Assembly: GCA_036936605.1 (NCBI GenBank)
Contig: JAUPFV010000001.1
Location: forward strand, 216,471,530-216,535,529
From: Limnanthes douglasii subsp. nivea
Taxonomy: Eukaryota > Streptophyta > Magnoliopsida > Brassicales > Limnanthaceae
Reading direction: 5' to 3'
DNA: 64,000 bases
Shown: piece by piece, positions 33,091 to 45,022 of the stretch
How the letters are laid out: the number at the start of each line of letters is the position of its first letter
How positions within the stretch are numbered: position 1 is the stretch's first letter
The notes under the pieces: generated by a model
Database searches by the model: none
What the model was told of the DNA's origin: nothing
Seen by the model: the letters and a program-made list of their open reading frames with translations, nothing else
Translations under genes and position numbers: made by a program

Positions 33091-34332
33091 TGGGGTGTTG
33101 ATGTTGATAATGATACAAATTATTAGAGACTTAATATAGAGAATTTTTTTAATAAGTAGGTTTATATAGTTATTAGAGGAGATTTATATTAATTGTAAAT
33201 ATGAAGGATTAGAATACAATTTTCTCACTTGTATAAGTGTTTCAGTTAATAAATGTTTCTATAAATAGGGTTGGAGACAATAAATAAAAAATCTAATTAG
33301 ACTTTCTTGATTTGATTCTTAGCTTCTGTTTCTTTAACTATAATTTATCATTTACGTTGTCTCTCTAATATTACAAGTTACAATCCAGACTCTTATATCA
33401 TAAATTCATTATACTTAACAGATGTGATTCTATGTCAAATTATTAATATTTGATTCTTAATACTTGATATATGGATATCAATTCTTGTAATACCTAATGG
33501 TAATAGACTTTTTCCTTCTCTTGATAAGATTTTTTCTTAACTGCTTAATGTTTCTTAATTAACTTAATTAATATTAAATTAATAAAGACTTTTTTTAATC
33601 ACTTCTAATGTATGGATTTTTCTGTTTTTTAAGTATTTGGGAAAGACTCATACAAATTCCGAAGAAAAAAATTAATGTTCGGATTTGAAATATCTTTCTT
33701 TTTTTTGCCCGCTTTAAAAAGAGATAAGAAACGGTGAATCTCTTATCTTAGTGTATTTAGGGTATTACTCTATCTTAAATAATAAATATTTGAGTAAAAT
33801 AAATCTTTCTCATAAATACAAAAAATACGTGTCTTACATTGTGTATTTTGAAAATTTTATGTATATATTTAATGAATAAATGCATATCTTTTAATAAAAA
33901 AAAATAAAAAAAATTAAATTAAAATAAACAATAAAATATAAATACATATTTCTAAACTTTATGTATAAATATTTTTGAATTTATATGCCAGCATTGAATT
34001 CATAATTCATTACATTCATTTAAAAAAAAATACGTTTAAGTGGATATTAATTATAAATATTATCATTAATAAATATTAGTCAAATAATATTATATTTAAT
34101 CAATATTAGTTGACTATCTAACATTAGTTAAGTAATAATACTAATTCAATATTGTATTAATCGACTACTATCAATAAGACTGAGTAACAATACTAATTTA
34201 ATATTATATTACTATTTCTTTCTTAATATGTAAATTGTTTATAATTTTCTGAAATACGAGGGAATAAGGAAAATATGAAATATTAATATTATATTTATTA
34301 GGGTTTTATCACATAATCCTAAGCTATATAGG
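33090..34332. other. AT-rich intergenic DNA with a possible LTR-like piece
   Basis: 33096-33382 starts TGTTGATG, has a TATA box (CTATAAATAG) at about 33259 and ends AAGTTACA. It has the look of a solo copia LTR, but there is no target duplication and no second copy in the window. The rest is A/T-rich low-complexity DNA with recurring AATATTAGTT and AATATTATA words. Confidence 0.35.
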
Positions 34333-34992
34333 GTTGTAAAAAAATCTAAAAAATTCGATATCCGAGCGAAATATTTGAGTATAATATCAGTATTTGAAAG
34401 AAAATGGATAATATCTGTATTTGAATATCAGTATTTGAAAGAAAATGGATAATATCTGTATTTGAAAGAAAACCGATAATATTCGTATCCGAAAATAGCG
34501 GATATGGATATAGCCATATCTGTATCCGAAATTTTATAAATAAATAAATAAATATATATATTTTTTTTTTATTTAAGCATGTTTTTTAGCTATCTCCCAC
34601 TGTAAAAAGCAAAACAAATTACTAACAAAGTTTGCTATAATATGGAGGGTTGTTTTTCTAAAAATTATATATCTCACATCTAAAGTTGGGAAAAGAGTTG
34701 CTACCGTTTATAAAACATATCGTAGCTTTTCTAAACAAGTTCATGTATTTTTAGTCTTATCCCACATGTACAATGTGAGAAACAATTGCTACCAAGTTGT
34801 CTACAATAGACATGGTGGCCTTTCTAAATAAGTATATTTTTCTAAGCCTTATTCCATATCTAAAATGGGAATATGAATTTCCACTAAGGTGCCTAAAATC
34901 GGATTCGAATTCGGATTGAGATAGTGATTTCGAATTTCGGATTCAGATATAGGCAGATTCGTATCCGAAATATCCGTTTGACAGAACTTTTG
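34333..34992. mobile_element. hAT-like non-autonomous element with GATATCCG repeats
   Basis: Left edge TAGGGTTGTAAAA and right edge ATCCGTTTGACAG recall hAT ends of the type found at 60793. Both sides carry many subterminal copies of GTATCCGAA/GATATCCG/GGATATGGATAT. A perfect 36 bp local duplication (AATATCAGTATTTGAAAG and on) occurs near 34385-34460. The right terminus is decayed and I could not define a target duplication. Confidence 0.45.
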
Positions 34993-35009
34993 AGCTTATT
35001 TTAAAAAAA

Positions 35010-35162
35010 ATAGTTTGTTCATAATGAGTCGGCCAATCAAAACCCCAGCCGCTACTCAAGTGTGTTGGTAAACCACACAAGGTAACCTTTGTAGAGGGAC
35101 TCAAAACTCATGACCTTTGGTCACAAGCATCCCTTACTCCACCAACTTGGCTACCCCTTTAG
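35010..35162 (-). mobile_element. tRNA-derived SINE
   Basis: On the minus strand from about 35162: GGGGTAGCCAAGTTGGTGGAG contains a good Pol III A box (35142-35153). GGTCATGAGTTTTGAGTCCC (35096-35115) resembles a B box at the right distance. The unique body ends in an A-rich tail (35001-35010). Length ~150 bp and internal promoter fit a plant SINE. The family is not identified. Confidence 0.6.
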
Positions 35163-35696
35163 AGGGATTTATAATTTTAAGTTGCGAATAAAGAAGAGGA
35201 TATTTTAGAATTTCTCAAAATTTACGATTTTTATTTTTTTTATTGGAAATATAACAAAGAGGTATTTTGAGAAATAATTAAGATTTGACCTTTTTTATAA
35301 CATTAATTATCAAAAGGAAACGTTTCGACATATCATATGAATATGAGTCATTAGAATTTATGGCCAGAATATTTCGCGATTAAACTAAGACTTCATGTGA
35401 TATCAATCACTCGTTTTGGGTGTGTATTTAAATGTGGTTTGTTAGGTTACGGAATCCGATTTTGATTAGATCTCATTATCTTAAAGAACAAGCCTTAGAT
35501 GAAGATAAATTATAATTCAAATGTTTTTATCTTCGAAAAATACTTTTTATGAAACTAAGAAGGTCTATTTGATTTTTATTTTATTTTATAAAATTTCAAA
35601 AAAATAATATGAAAATAAAAGCAAAAGAGAATATTTTATCTTCATTTTCTTACAACACAAACATGTGGTATATTCAAGGTTGTTTAACCTAGAATG

Positions 35697-36770
35697 AGAA
35701 GCTTGGTTTGTGGAATCGTTGGTGTAGGTTTTGGTTGTGATAGTGAAACAAATGAATTTAAGATTGTCTAATATGTATGCGATTCAAAAATGATTGGAGG
35801 TGAGATGGTGAATAAATATAGTGTTGAAATACATTCACTGCATACGAAAAAGTGGAAAATACTTGCTTCTAATAAAAATGACAGTTTGACTGCAATTAAT
35901 GGTAAGTTCCAAAATTGGAATGACAGGTGTCACTGGAAGAGTGGTATTATCAATGATGGCTTTGAACAGTACATCGTCCCTCGACTATCACGTTTGGTGG
36001 CAAATAGTCCATTGACTTTCAAATGTCCGTTGGCAGTCCCTGGACTATCGCGTTTGGATAAAGTTAGTCCACCAGATTCTCTGATCCATGAGAGGCTGCC
36101 ACGTGTCACCATAGTCCCCAAATTCTTGTATCACCACTAGTCCTTTGAGTTTAGTTATCCATAATATTCTACATTTTTGGTTTGACCTAAACTCAAGGGA
36201 CTAGTGGTGATACAAAAATCTGGGGACTATGGTGACAGGTGGCAACCTCTCATGGATCAGAGGATCTGGTGGACTAACTTTATCCAAACGCGATAGTCCA
36301 GGGACTGTCAACGGACATTTGAAAGTCAAGGGACTATCTGCCACCAAACGCGATAGTCGAGGGACGATTTATTGTTCAATGCCATCAATGATAATCAATG
36401 TTTCATCCTCTCTTTCGATATGACTAATGAGACATTTAAGGCGACAAACACCAAATTTGGAGAATATGATTGTCAACTTTATTCTTCTTCTGAGTGTCTG
36501 GGTGTGGTTGCTAGTTTGAGATTCACAAAGGTTTGTGTTGGCATATGGAAAATAAAAAATCTCGATGATGAGATGTTTATGCAAAACGACGACCATGAAT
36601 TTGTGCTATATGATCCGGCTAGCAAAACATTCAAAAAATTTGATACATTTTTTAAGACAAATCCGACGAACCATCTTAGTAAATAATTTAGAGTATTGAA
36701 TTGTTTCGTCTATGTTGAAAGTCTAGTTGCTCTCCAAGGTAGCAGTGAATGCAACGAAGGGCGTCAAAGC
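35697..36770 (+). pseudogene. F-box-associated (FBA) domain relic
   Basis: The plus strand reads LVCGIVGVGFGCDSETNEFKIV, then YSVEIHSLHTKKWKIL, HWKSGIINDGFEQ, and after an insertion NDNQCFILSFDMTNETFKA, HEFVLYDPASKTFKKF and YVESLVAL. This is the FBA/kelch-like substrate-binding half of plant F-box proteins (GFGYD, VEVYSL, ILSFDLxxExF, YVESLVSL). A foldback MITE (35973-36368) splits it, there are stops near 35772 and 36684, and no F-box is visible upstream. F-box proteins select targets for SCF ubiquitin ligases. Confidence 0.7.
35973..36368. mobile_element. 396 bp foldback MITE with 182 bp arms
   Basis: Arms 35973-36154 and 36187-36368 are near-perfect inverted repeats (both start ATCGTCCCTCGACTATC read from outside), with ~32 bp between. 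It has no coding capacity. It sits inside the F-box relic. A target duplication is not clear. Confidence 0.9.
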
Positions 36771-37775
36771 GGACAATATCATACTAATGTGAGATTGGGT
36801 TATTCTTACTTATATATGGAGATGGAATATGCGGTAACCATATTCCCAACAAATGGTATTACAAGTCCAGGCCCAGACCGAACGAGACGGTGGTACAATT
36901 CTCTAAAGTCGAACATGAAAACAAGATGTCGTCCTCAAGGTGATATGTTCTAGAGATCCTAGTTCGGAGTTCCCGTGACTCATCAAGCGGTGGTACTTGA
37001 TTAGAGTGGGAGTGACACTAAGGAACAAGACAATTTGGTCTAAGAGAAGGTGAGCGGTAACATTCATAGTGTCTCTATGGTGAGGTAGCCCCAACCTTAT
37101 TAGAGTGGTGGATGGAAGTCACTTGAGAGGAGGCTAAAGTGGTACTTTGTTCGAGAGGAGGATTTGTTCAGGTCGCGATCAAAGTCCCACATCCCACATC
37201 GGTTAGACATGAGAAGGATCAATGGTATATTGGTAAGAACATATCTCAACTAGTATGCGGCATTTTGGAAGTGACCCAAAAGCAAACCCGTGCAGCTCTT
37301 CAGACCCAAAACGGACAATATCATACTAGTGTTGAGATCATTTGTTCTTACTTATATACAGAGACGGAATATGTGGTACCCATACATATTCTCAAGAACG
37401 CGATGTGGTGGTGGTGATGTGGGTGAAATTCTCAGATGCCGAACAAGATGTACAAGTCGTGCTCAGAGTGATCTGCTCTAGAGATCCTAGTTCGGAGTGC
37501 TCGTGGCTCATCAAGCGGGTACCTGATTGGAGTGGGGAGTGGCGCTAAGGAACATGACAATGTGGTCTAAGAAGAGGTCAGCATTTGTTCGAGAGGAGGA
37601 TTTGTTAGGATGGCGACCAAAACCCCACATCTCACATCCCACATCAGTTAACTAGTATGAGACCTTTTGGAAATGGACCAAAAACAAACCCGTGTGGATC
37701 TTCGGACGCTAAAGCGGACAATATAATTCTAATATGGAGATCAATTATTCTTATTTATATACGGAAATGGTAATC
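36770..37775. repeat. Three-unit direct repeat with CCCACATCGG motif
   Basis: Units start GGACAATATCATACTA at 36771, GGACAATATCATACTA at 37316 and GGACAATATAATTCTA at 37721. The first two also share GATCCTAGTTCGGAGT, GCTAAGGAACA and GTGGTCTAAG. The sequence TCCCACATCCCACATCGGTTAG at 37184 is typical of a widespread plant repeat often found in miniature LTR elements. Unit length is 545, then 405 bp. The open frames in this stretch are short and overlap in all frames, so I call none. Confidence 0.65.
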
Positions 37776-38940
37776 ATATATCTTATATATATATTCATAA
37801 AACCCTTATTGTTTTGAATTTTGCTTTTAAATTTGTTTCACTAGATTTATGTTGGAATCTTTGATTTGGCTTTGGATATATTTTATTATAGTCTTCTTCA
37901 TTTGGATTGTTTATAGGGATAATTGCATAAGACTATGAGAGGGTTAAACTAAAAAAGTTAAAATCTAAAAGACATAGTGTTTTAATTTATTTCTTTTGTA
38001 ATCATAGGACAAATTGAAAAAAAGGGGACACAACGTTTGGTCGTAAATATCCTTCGAATTTCTCCTCTCCTCATGATGTTGGAATACGTTTTCAGATAGA
38101 CGCTGAAAGTTTACTTGGCCCTAACAGTGATTAAAGACCATGAAAGTGGAAAAATTATGTTAAACAGTCAAGATAGAGGTTTACGAAGAAGACAGAATCA
38201 AGAATACTCCATCTATATATTTCTACTTTTAAACTAAAAGTTTATTATAAGTAGGGAATGACTTTTTTTTTTCTGAATAGGATGGAATGAAATTAATATC
38301 ATATAAAATAATATTTTATTTAATATTATTTTTAATATTAAAATTTTAAACTAAAATTATTAATATTAAATACAAAAATAATACAATATATTTTCAAAAA
38401 ATATATTTTTAAAAATATCATTTTATATTTAAATATTAAATTTCAATTTTCAATTTTTTTTTAAACATTTTTCTATGATATCAAATTAATTTATGATCTT
38501 CCGTGAATCATTTTTTATAATACATAATAAAATATTTACTAATTATAACTAGATAATGTACATTTAAAAAAATATTATACTACATTCAAACATTAAATTT
38601 GATTTTTTAATCTGTTTTGTTTTTTTAATTTTTGTTTATTTTTTTCTGTCAAATCAATTTGTGGTTACGGCAAAATATTTGCTAATTACCCCGATACATT
38701 ATATTTTGAAAAATATAATTGTACAATTATAATTTTTTAATATTTATATATTTAAAAAATAAACATAATTTATTACAAAATAAATTAACTATGGATTGTA
38801 AATAATAAATTTTTTTTAAATTTCTTTCTAATTTTTTACTAAATTTAAGAGAGTATATTAAGTACATATTATTATTATTATTTTAATATATTATTGTTGG
38901 TTTTTTTATTGGATAGTTAATTAAAAATTTATATTTTACA
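37776..38940. other. AT-rich DNA without recognised features
   Basis: Runs of A and T and words such as AATATTAAA dominate from 38270 on. No reading frame or repeat was recognised. Confidence 0.5.
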
Positions 38941-38949
38941 GATAAATAA

Positions 38950-39118
38950 ATGATCATGGGTATCCGTGGGTGGGTAACCGGACCCGACGAATTTTAGCGT
39001 AAAAAAAAACTATTACCCAGACAGATATCCGAACCCGACAGGTTTAAAAAAATAAAAATGAGATGGGTTACGGGTTTAGCAATACCCGCACCAATCCCGA
39101 CCAATTGACATCCCTAGT
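38950..39118. mobile_element. Right end of a decayed hAT-like element
   Basis: Dense subterminal words (GGGTATCCG, ACCCGACG, GGGTTACGGGT, ACCCGCACC) end in AATTGACATCCCTA at 39105-39118, the hAT-like terminus also seen at 62071-62082 (TTGACAGCTCTA). The left end was not found. Confidence 0.45.
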
Positions 39119-39419
39119 TATAAGGCCACGTGTTTTTTATTTTTTTTGTACAAGATAATAACATAACATTGTTTTAATTAATTTGGGATTAAAGCCCATA
39201 AACCACACCGTCTGGTCCAGATGTTTGAGATCCATTATTCCTTAAGACAGAACTCGCCACTAGGTTTAGCTTGAATAAATCTTGTCTCTCTCAGTTTCTT
39301 TTCTTCCTCAAGACAAACATCATTTTCTTCTTCTTCACCAAATTTCTTATTCAAAACATTGTTTCCTCTCTTAATCTTCACATTTCTCTCAAAGTAGACG
39401 GAGCAAAACAAAGACGTAG

Positions 39420-40160
39420 TTCCCCGTAAAAACCCAAAATGAGCATGAGCAAGAGGCTTCGTAAAATTATCAACAGTATGGTCATACGATGGTATATACT
39501 GTAATTCAAGTTGTCAACGTATGACCTGATCTTTGATATAGTGCACCTCTATCTCGATATGTTTAGTTATGGTGTGGAATACATGATTAGAGGCAAGTGA
39601 TGTAGCCCTTAGGTTATCAAACCAAACAATTGGGGTGCGAGGAAGCGGAGATCGAAGTTCTTAATGAACAGGTTGGATGACATCAGTTTAGCTCGATATT
39701 CTGAATCTGTGCTAGACCTGGAAATAACTAGTTTTTTCTTGGATGACCATGATATCAAGAAGTCTATAAGAAACAAGTAATAATCTCCTACGGATCTTTG
39801 GCCATCAGACGAAATTGTCCAATTGACGTAAAAAAACTTGTGAGACACATTAGGACAAAATTCTTGATGTGTAGTCCAAGTTCTTTTGACCCATATTAGT
39901 ACTTTAATACGCGTTTAACATACTGTAAATGTACAGTAGTAAGATCGTTAAGGAATTGAGACAAATTAAGACAATTTATTAATAACAAAATGAATGATTT
40001 TTTATATAATAACAACTGCAGGGATCCTAATAGTTTTATGTATGGTATAAAGCCAGGAAGTAGGGTTTCATTACAAAGAGAAAGAAGGTGGCCAACAGCC
40101 ATCAGAGTGAGATATGATTTTGAGGAGTTCATTCCAGTATTGGTAAGAAAACATTATGTG
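39420..40160 (-). pseudogene. Copia-B RNase H and linker (broken)
   Basis: 39609-39848 contains FYVNWTISSDGQRSVGDYYLF, then FLISWSSKKKLVISRSSTDSEYRA, the copia RNase H signature ISWxSKKQxxVSRSSTEAEYRA. KHIEIEVHYIKDQVI and TKPLAHAHF follow at about 39430-39560. 39896-40132 carries LNLSQFLNDLTTVHLQYVKRVLKY, the linker after RT. Frameshifts separate the pieces. Confidence 0.8.
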
Positions 40161-40830
40161 TATCTTGTTTGAGTTAGATATAAGCCACTAGAGTATTTGG
40201 AAACCTTCATTCCTAGGAATAAATGAAGATTGCCCATATCCTTACGTGAGAACACTGTATTAAGTTGAGTGATGAATCTGTGTCGAGAGTTAGGCATATT
40301 TATAATGACTATAATGTCATCCATGTAGACTAATATGATCATTGTCTTATGAGTAGTGATATAAAAGAATGTATAACTATGAGCTTTATAATTTTGAAAA
40401 CCCCAACTAACTGATACCAGGGATGGGGTGCTTATTTAAGGCCATAAACAACCTTGTTTAGTTCCACAAAATGATGTGGTTTTATTAAACCAACAAAATC
40501 TTGAGGCTGATCCATATAGATGACTCACTTAGAGATCTATTAATGAAAGCATAATTGATATCAAGTTGACGAATTACCCAATTTTTTTACAAAGATATAC
40601 TTAGGACTAGCCTGATAAAAGAATCCTTGACCACATGGCTAAACGTTTCAACAAATTCAATCCATGGACACTGATGAAATCCTTTAGCCACCAAACGAGA
40701 TTTGTACCTTTGAATTGACCCATCAACCACATGTTTAATCCTATAAACCCACTTACAACCAACCAAATTCATGGAACCTAGCCAAGGTGTCAAACTCCAA
40801 GTATTTTCGAGTTGCTAAGCTTGAAACTTT
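40154..40830 (-). pseudogene. Copia-B reverse transcriptase (broken)
   Basis: Two main pieces. 40587-40793 has LVGCKWVYRIKHVVDGSIQRYKSRLVAKGFHQ (fingers block GCKWVxxxKxxxDGxxxRxKARLVAKG). 40154-40342 has MIILVYMDDIIVI with the catalytic YMDD and DMGNLHLFLGMKVS. A decayed stretch between them has lost the frame. It would make element cDNA. Confidence 0.8.
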
Positions 40831-41449
40831 GTATGCATTGCACCCGACCAGCTAGGATCACATAATGCTTCTATGAAAGTAGTTAGTTGTCTAGGTAAAC
40901 CTTTAGAATTTGTTGTAAAACCAGTGAATACTTTTACGTTTTGAGATACCAGATTTCCCTCTAATGTTCATATGATGAAGATTAGTAACAGATTGTAGGT
41001 TTGGTTTAAGTAGTGTTTAGGCTGAATGAGTAGATATGGAATGATCAATATGTAGTTTGAGTGAACTAATTATAGTATTCGGCCTAGAATGTATAATAGC
41101 CTGAGAAGAAAGAAAAAGATGTGGCTGATTAGGATGTTTACTAATGAATGATGAGTAAAATAAGTTTATGGTTGTTGTTGATTCATAAAAAGATATTCGA
41201 GATGAATGACAAAAATCACTGGGAGCAGAAGATAATAAATTTCTTGGCAAGATACTAGGATATAATCCGAGTAAATTTTTGTTATTAACAATCTTTGATT
41301 AAACATTTTGCATTGAGTTACTGCATTTAGAATCAAGAATAGTAAAACTATTAAACCACCCTAAACTTATACTAGATGTAGATACTAATTATGATTAGTT
41401 TGTAAAAATTGTTTGGCACAAGGAAACTCTCCCTTATTAAAAACAACAT

Positions 41450-42420
41450 GCCTATAAATATAAACCTTACTAGAGGGTGTCATACACTTATATCCTTTGT
41501 GCACATCAGAGTAGCCTATGAATACAAACACTTAATAGAGTTATACTGAAACATATATTTTTGAAAGGGTCTTAAACAAGGGTAACAAGCAAACCCAAAT
41601 ACTCGTAAAAGAATAACTAGGTTGTTTGCAATAGATTTTTTCATAAGAAGGTTTGTAGTGCATATAACAATAGAAAGTCTATGAATAAAATATATTGTAG
41701 TTATCAATACATCAAACCAATAGGAAAAAGGTAGTTGAGACTGAGCCAATAGTGTAAGGTCAGTCTCAACTATATGTTTATGTTTTCTCTTTGCTCTACA
41801 ATTTTGGGCATAGGAATAAGGCCATGAATGCTTAAGCTGGTGTATTCCATATTGAGTGGTGTGTGAAAAAAAGCCTTTCTATTCACCACCACCATGATTC
41901 TACAATAATTTGATTTTTCTTTCAAAGTTTACTTCAACCATTATTTGAATTGTTTTTAAAAAAATAAGTGCATCACTATTGTTTTTAATGGATGAATCAA
42001 ATAAAACCTTGAGAAATCATCTAAAACGAGGATATAATATTTAAAAGCATTTTTACTTGAAATAGACGCAGGCCTCCAAAGGTTTGTATGAATAAGGCTT
42101 GCTACAATTGTTGTATAAGAATTAAAAATTAAATAGGGCACTCTATGTGATTTTCCAAGTTGACACTAGTGACAAAACATAGATTGTTCATTAATATTAT
42201 TTGCAATGTTACATTATCTAAGATTTTATAAGACTTGAAAAGAAATGTGGCCTACCCTCATATGTCATCCCTATATGTTTTACACCGAATATTTATTACC
42301 TAGAACAGATTCATAAACTACAATAATAAAACTAGAATCTTGATACTTAGATAGCTTCTCAATGCAATAGAGTCCACCTTTAGACTTCCCTATTAGCATA
42401 ATCTTAGGTACAATATTCCA
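41450..42420 (-). pseudogene. Copia-B integrase and gag-pre-integrase (broken)
   Basis: The start has HMRVGHISFQVL and FCHxCQLGKSHR (zinc-binding gag-pre-integrase/HHCC region, about 42130-42300). ASLIHTNLWRPASISSKNAFKYYILVLDDFSRF at 41956-42141 carries both the first (LW, here HTNLW for HxDLW) and the DDFSR blocks. 41516-41749 has AQSQLPFSYWFDVLITTIYFIHRL and LRVFGFACYPCLRPFQKYMF, the C-terminal part. The first catalytic Asp appears as Asn. Confidence 0.75.
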
Positions 42421-42449
42421 ACCACCGTGCTATTTGTATTATTTTCATT

Positions 42450-43726
42450 AATAATATATTAAGAAAGGTATAAAGAGGCGATTTTTTGTTCTCATAATGT
42501 TTTCAAAGATTCAAATTAGAAAAAAAAATCTTATAATTCAATTTAATTATCATAAGACATATGATTAAACATGCATATATTTAAGAAGAATTAATTCATT
42601 TTGCATATATTTAAGAGCTTTAATTCTCTTTTACATGAGTTTAATATAAATTGTGCATGATTTTATATGAGGCTATAAGCCAAAGTCTATCATCTAAAAA
42701 ATGAGATCGTACAGTCAATCTACCTATGAAATTTGAGGTTTCATCAATATCATACAAGAAATTTACGATTTTGTTAACCTCATAAAAACAGTTTAGGGTT
42801 TCTTCAATAACATGAAAAGAAAAAAACAATTGAGGTTCTCATCAACATCATAAATTAAATTTGAAGGTTCGTCAACAACATAATAAATATAAAATTTAAG
42901 GTTTCATCAATATTATTATTAGTCTTTGAACAAATACATTGAATTTGATTCAAAGATCGAGGGGTTCATATGAGGTATATCTTCATCTCCATGACAGAAA
43001 ATGCTATAAGCCAAGTTATCTCCTTCTTTATTATGAAAAATATAAAAACCAAGTGACCTTCATGATAGAAATAAGTTTGTATATAATTACAAATTAACGA
43101 TTATAGTTAATAAATCAAGCTTGAGGTTACAAGATCGTAAGGTTACACAAGTGGCCATGTTGTGCCCTAACGTAATAGTTAATTCAGCGATTCTCGTTAA
43201 TAAACAAAGAATGAGGTTGAAAGACCGTAAGATTATGCAAGTGGCCATATTGTGCCATGACGTAATAGTTATATTGGCTATTCTGGTTAATAAACCAAGA
43301 ATGAGGTTGGAAAATAAAGTTATGAAGAAACAAATTTCTTAGATTAAGACTTTCCCTCAGTAACAACTTCATCAACATGACGAGCCTGAACGAGAAGTTA
43401 TGAAGAAATAATTTGTTTAAATAAATAATTTCCTTCGGCAACAACTTTATCAACATGACGAGCTTGAGCCAGAAGTTATGAAAAAACATTTTGTATAAAT
43501 ACCTAATTTGCTTTGGTAACAACTTCATTAACATGAAGAGTCTAAACCATAAGTTACTTCAGATAAAGAATCTGCTTCAGTAACCACTTAAAGCACGTGA
43601 TAAGCATGACCTCGTCATATTTTTATGGAAAGTGGTTTGAGTGATATCTATTGAATCATGATGACTTAAAGCTTGATGGCCTCAGTTTGTCGACCTGAAA
43701 CATGACGACATAAAGGTTACTAGCCT
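42450..43726. repeat. Three minisatellite-like arrays
   Basis: Array 1 (about 42725-42925): irregular 31-55 bp units around GGTTTCATCAATATCAT. Array 2 (43123-43320): 90 bp period (GAGGTT at 43123, 43213 and 43303). Array 3 (43363-43595): 78 bp period (ACAACTTCATCAACATG at 43363, 43441 and 43519). Short reading frames in both strands are by-products of the arrays. This kind of array is typical of the region between pol and LTR in Tat-type elements, but here no coding part belongs to it. Confidence 0.7.
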
Positions 43727-43967
43727 TGATAAATTCATATATTTCTTAGTAATTAATCTTGCCAAAGTTATGTTCGTATGAAAATGTCTATTAAAGAAAT
43801 TTTCGTATGAGATATTTTTTGAAAGAGAAACTTAATTAGTAGAGAGAGAAAGGGAACCAAAGAATAAATGTAGAAATTATTGACTAATCATTGACTAAGA
43901 ATCAGAATGTCAAGCGGTTCAATCTAATTAAAATCATATTAATCGATATCTCCGTGACTCCTTATCA
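43727..43967 (-). repeat. Gyp-3 3' LTR
   Basis: 241 bp from TGATAAATTC to CTCCTTATCA. It matches 62121-62290 and the end of 62543, but the right copy has an extra ~190 bp after AATCATT. No clear PPT follows, so the right border is less sure. Confidence 0.65.
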
Positions 43968-44216
43968 AAAGTTGAGGGTAACCGGGATAAAGCCATGCAG
44001 ATTTCAGCCCCACGACTAATTCAAAACAAATTTCTTCATAAACAATTAGCTAATTAGCTAAATATTCTTCTGAACTTTGGTCTACTATGGGAAAGAAAAA
44101 TAAAGAAGACAAAAATTTGTTAGCTGTTAAGTGTGAAAAATTTATGAAGGAAGATCTTGTTGATGCCAAGGCTTCTTATGTGTTATTCTTTCATAGCCAG
44201 TACTCGCAACTACCAT

Positions 44217-44592
44217 TGGTGTGATTTATTTTTGACTGAGGGTAATTTTGACAGATGGTTTGGGGTATTTTAAGAGTATTAAATGTTTGGGTGATTTGTA
44301 GTGAGATATTTAAGCTGCCTGGTTGTATTAAATGTCCATCCCCCTCATTAATGAAAGTGATTGGGTATTTATACCCTTGATTATGGACCCATGGGGTTTC
44401 GGGTCAAATGAAATCGGGTCGAGTTCAAAGACCCATTGATTTATTTAAGCAGATTAGCAATTAGCTTAGTCAAAAGGTGTTTAGTGTTTTAATACTTTTG
44501 TCCTGTCCGGACACTTCAATGGGTAATTATTTTCCGGATTACCCCTGTCCGGTTTTCACAGTAAGTGGTGGTGAATAATTCTGGACTCATCA
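44217..44592 (-). repeat. Gyp-2 3' LTR
   Basis: 376 bp. Contains a leftward TATA box (GGTATAAATACC on the minus strand, near 44365). The PPT AAAAAAGGGGCAAC (minus strand, 44593-44608) follows. Confidence 0.92.
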
Positions 44593-45022
44593 GTTGCCCC
44601 TTTTTTAGGTTTTATCAAAGGTCTTTGGCAAGACCAAAAAACTCTCTTAAGCAATAAAAATATTCTCCGGACTATTCATGTACTCAGCTCAGGGTTTATC
44701 CGGACTGAATACTCTTCAGAATTTCAAGAGTTTTGCTCTAGATCGTGGGACACGTGTCACACTTTGATTCGTTTTACCATCCGTTTTCTTAGAAAGACGC
44801 TCCCACTAATCCCAAAAAGGAACTCCTGTATTTAATGTTTCTTACGTCAGCACCGCCTTCAATCATTACCTTTGCCTATTCATTTTCTCCTAGGCATTAG
44901 TAACTTTTTTGCCTCACTAGTATAAATTACTTCCTTTTTACTGTTTCAATATCTTCATCACTTTGTCATTTTTTATTTCAGAGCTTTTTACTTCTCCTTT
45001 CAAAATATTTCTTGGGTAGGTT

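Larger units (their letters stand above)
39160..42450 (-). mobile_element. Copia-B: truncated Ty1/copia element
   Basis: From right to left the minus strand encodes gag-pre-integrase, integrase, reverse transcriptase and RNase H. Gag and protease are missing; the element is cut at about 42450. The C-terminal RNase H end (KHIEIEVHYIKDQVI, TKPLAHAHF at 39430-39580) is followed by T-rich DNA that may be the 3' LTR or leader, with no defined border. Confidence 0.8.

Noticed and set aside
32818..33139. Two short frames after the GGTT-rich stretch
   Set aside because: Made of repeat-derived codons with no recognised motif.
33096..33382. Possible solo copia LTR
   Set aside because: TG...CA ends and TATA box are suggestive, but there is no target duplication and no second copy in the window.
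36696..37548. Several short frames in the direct-repeat region
   Set aside because: They overlap in different frames, differ between repeat units and show no protein similarity.
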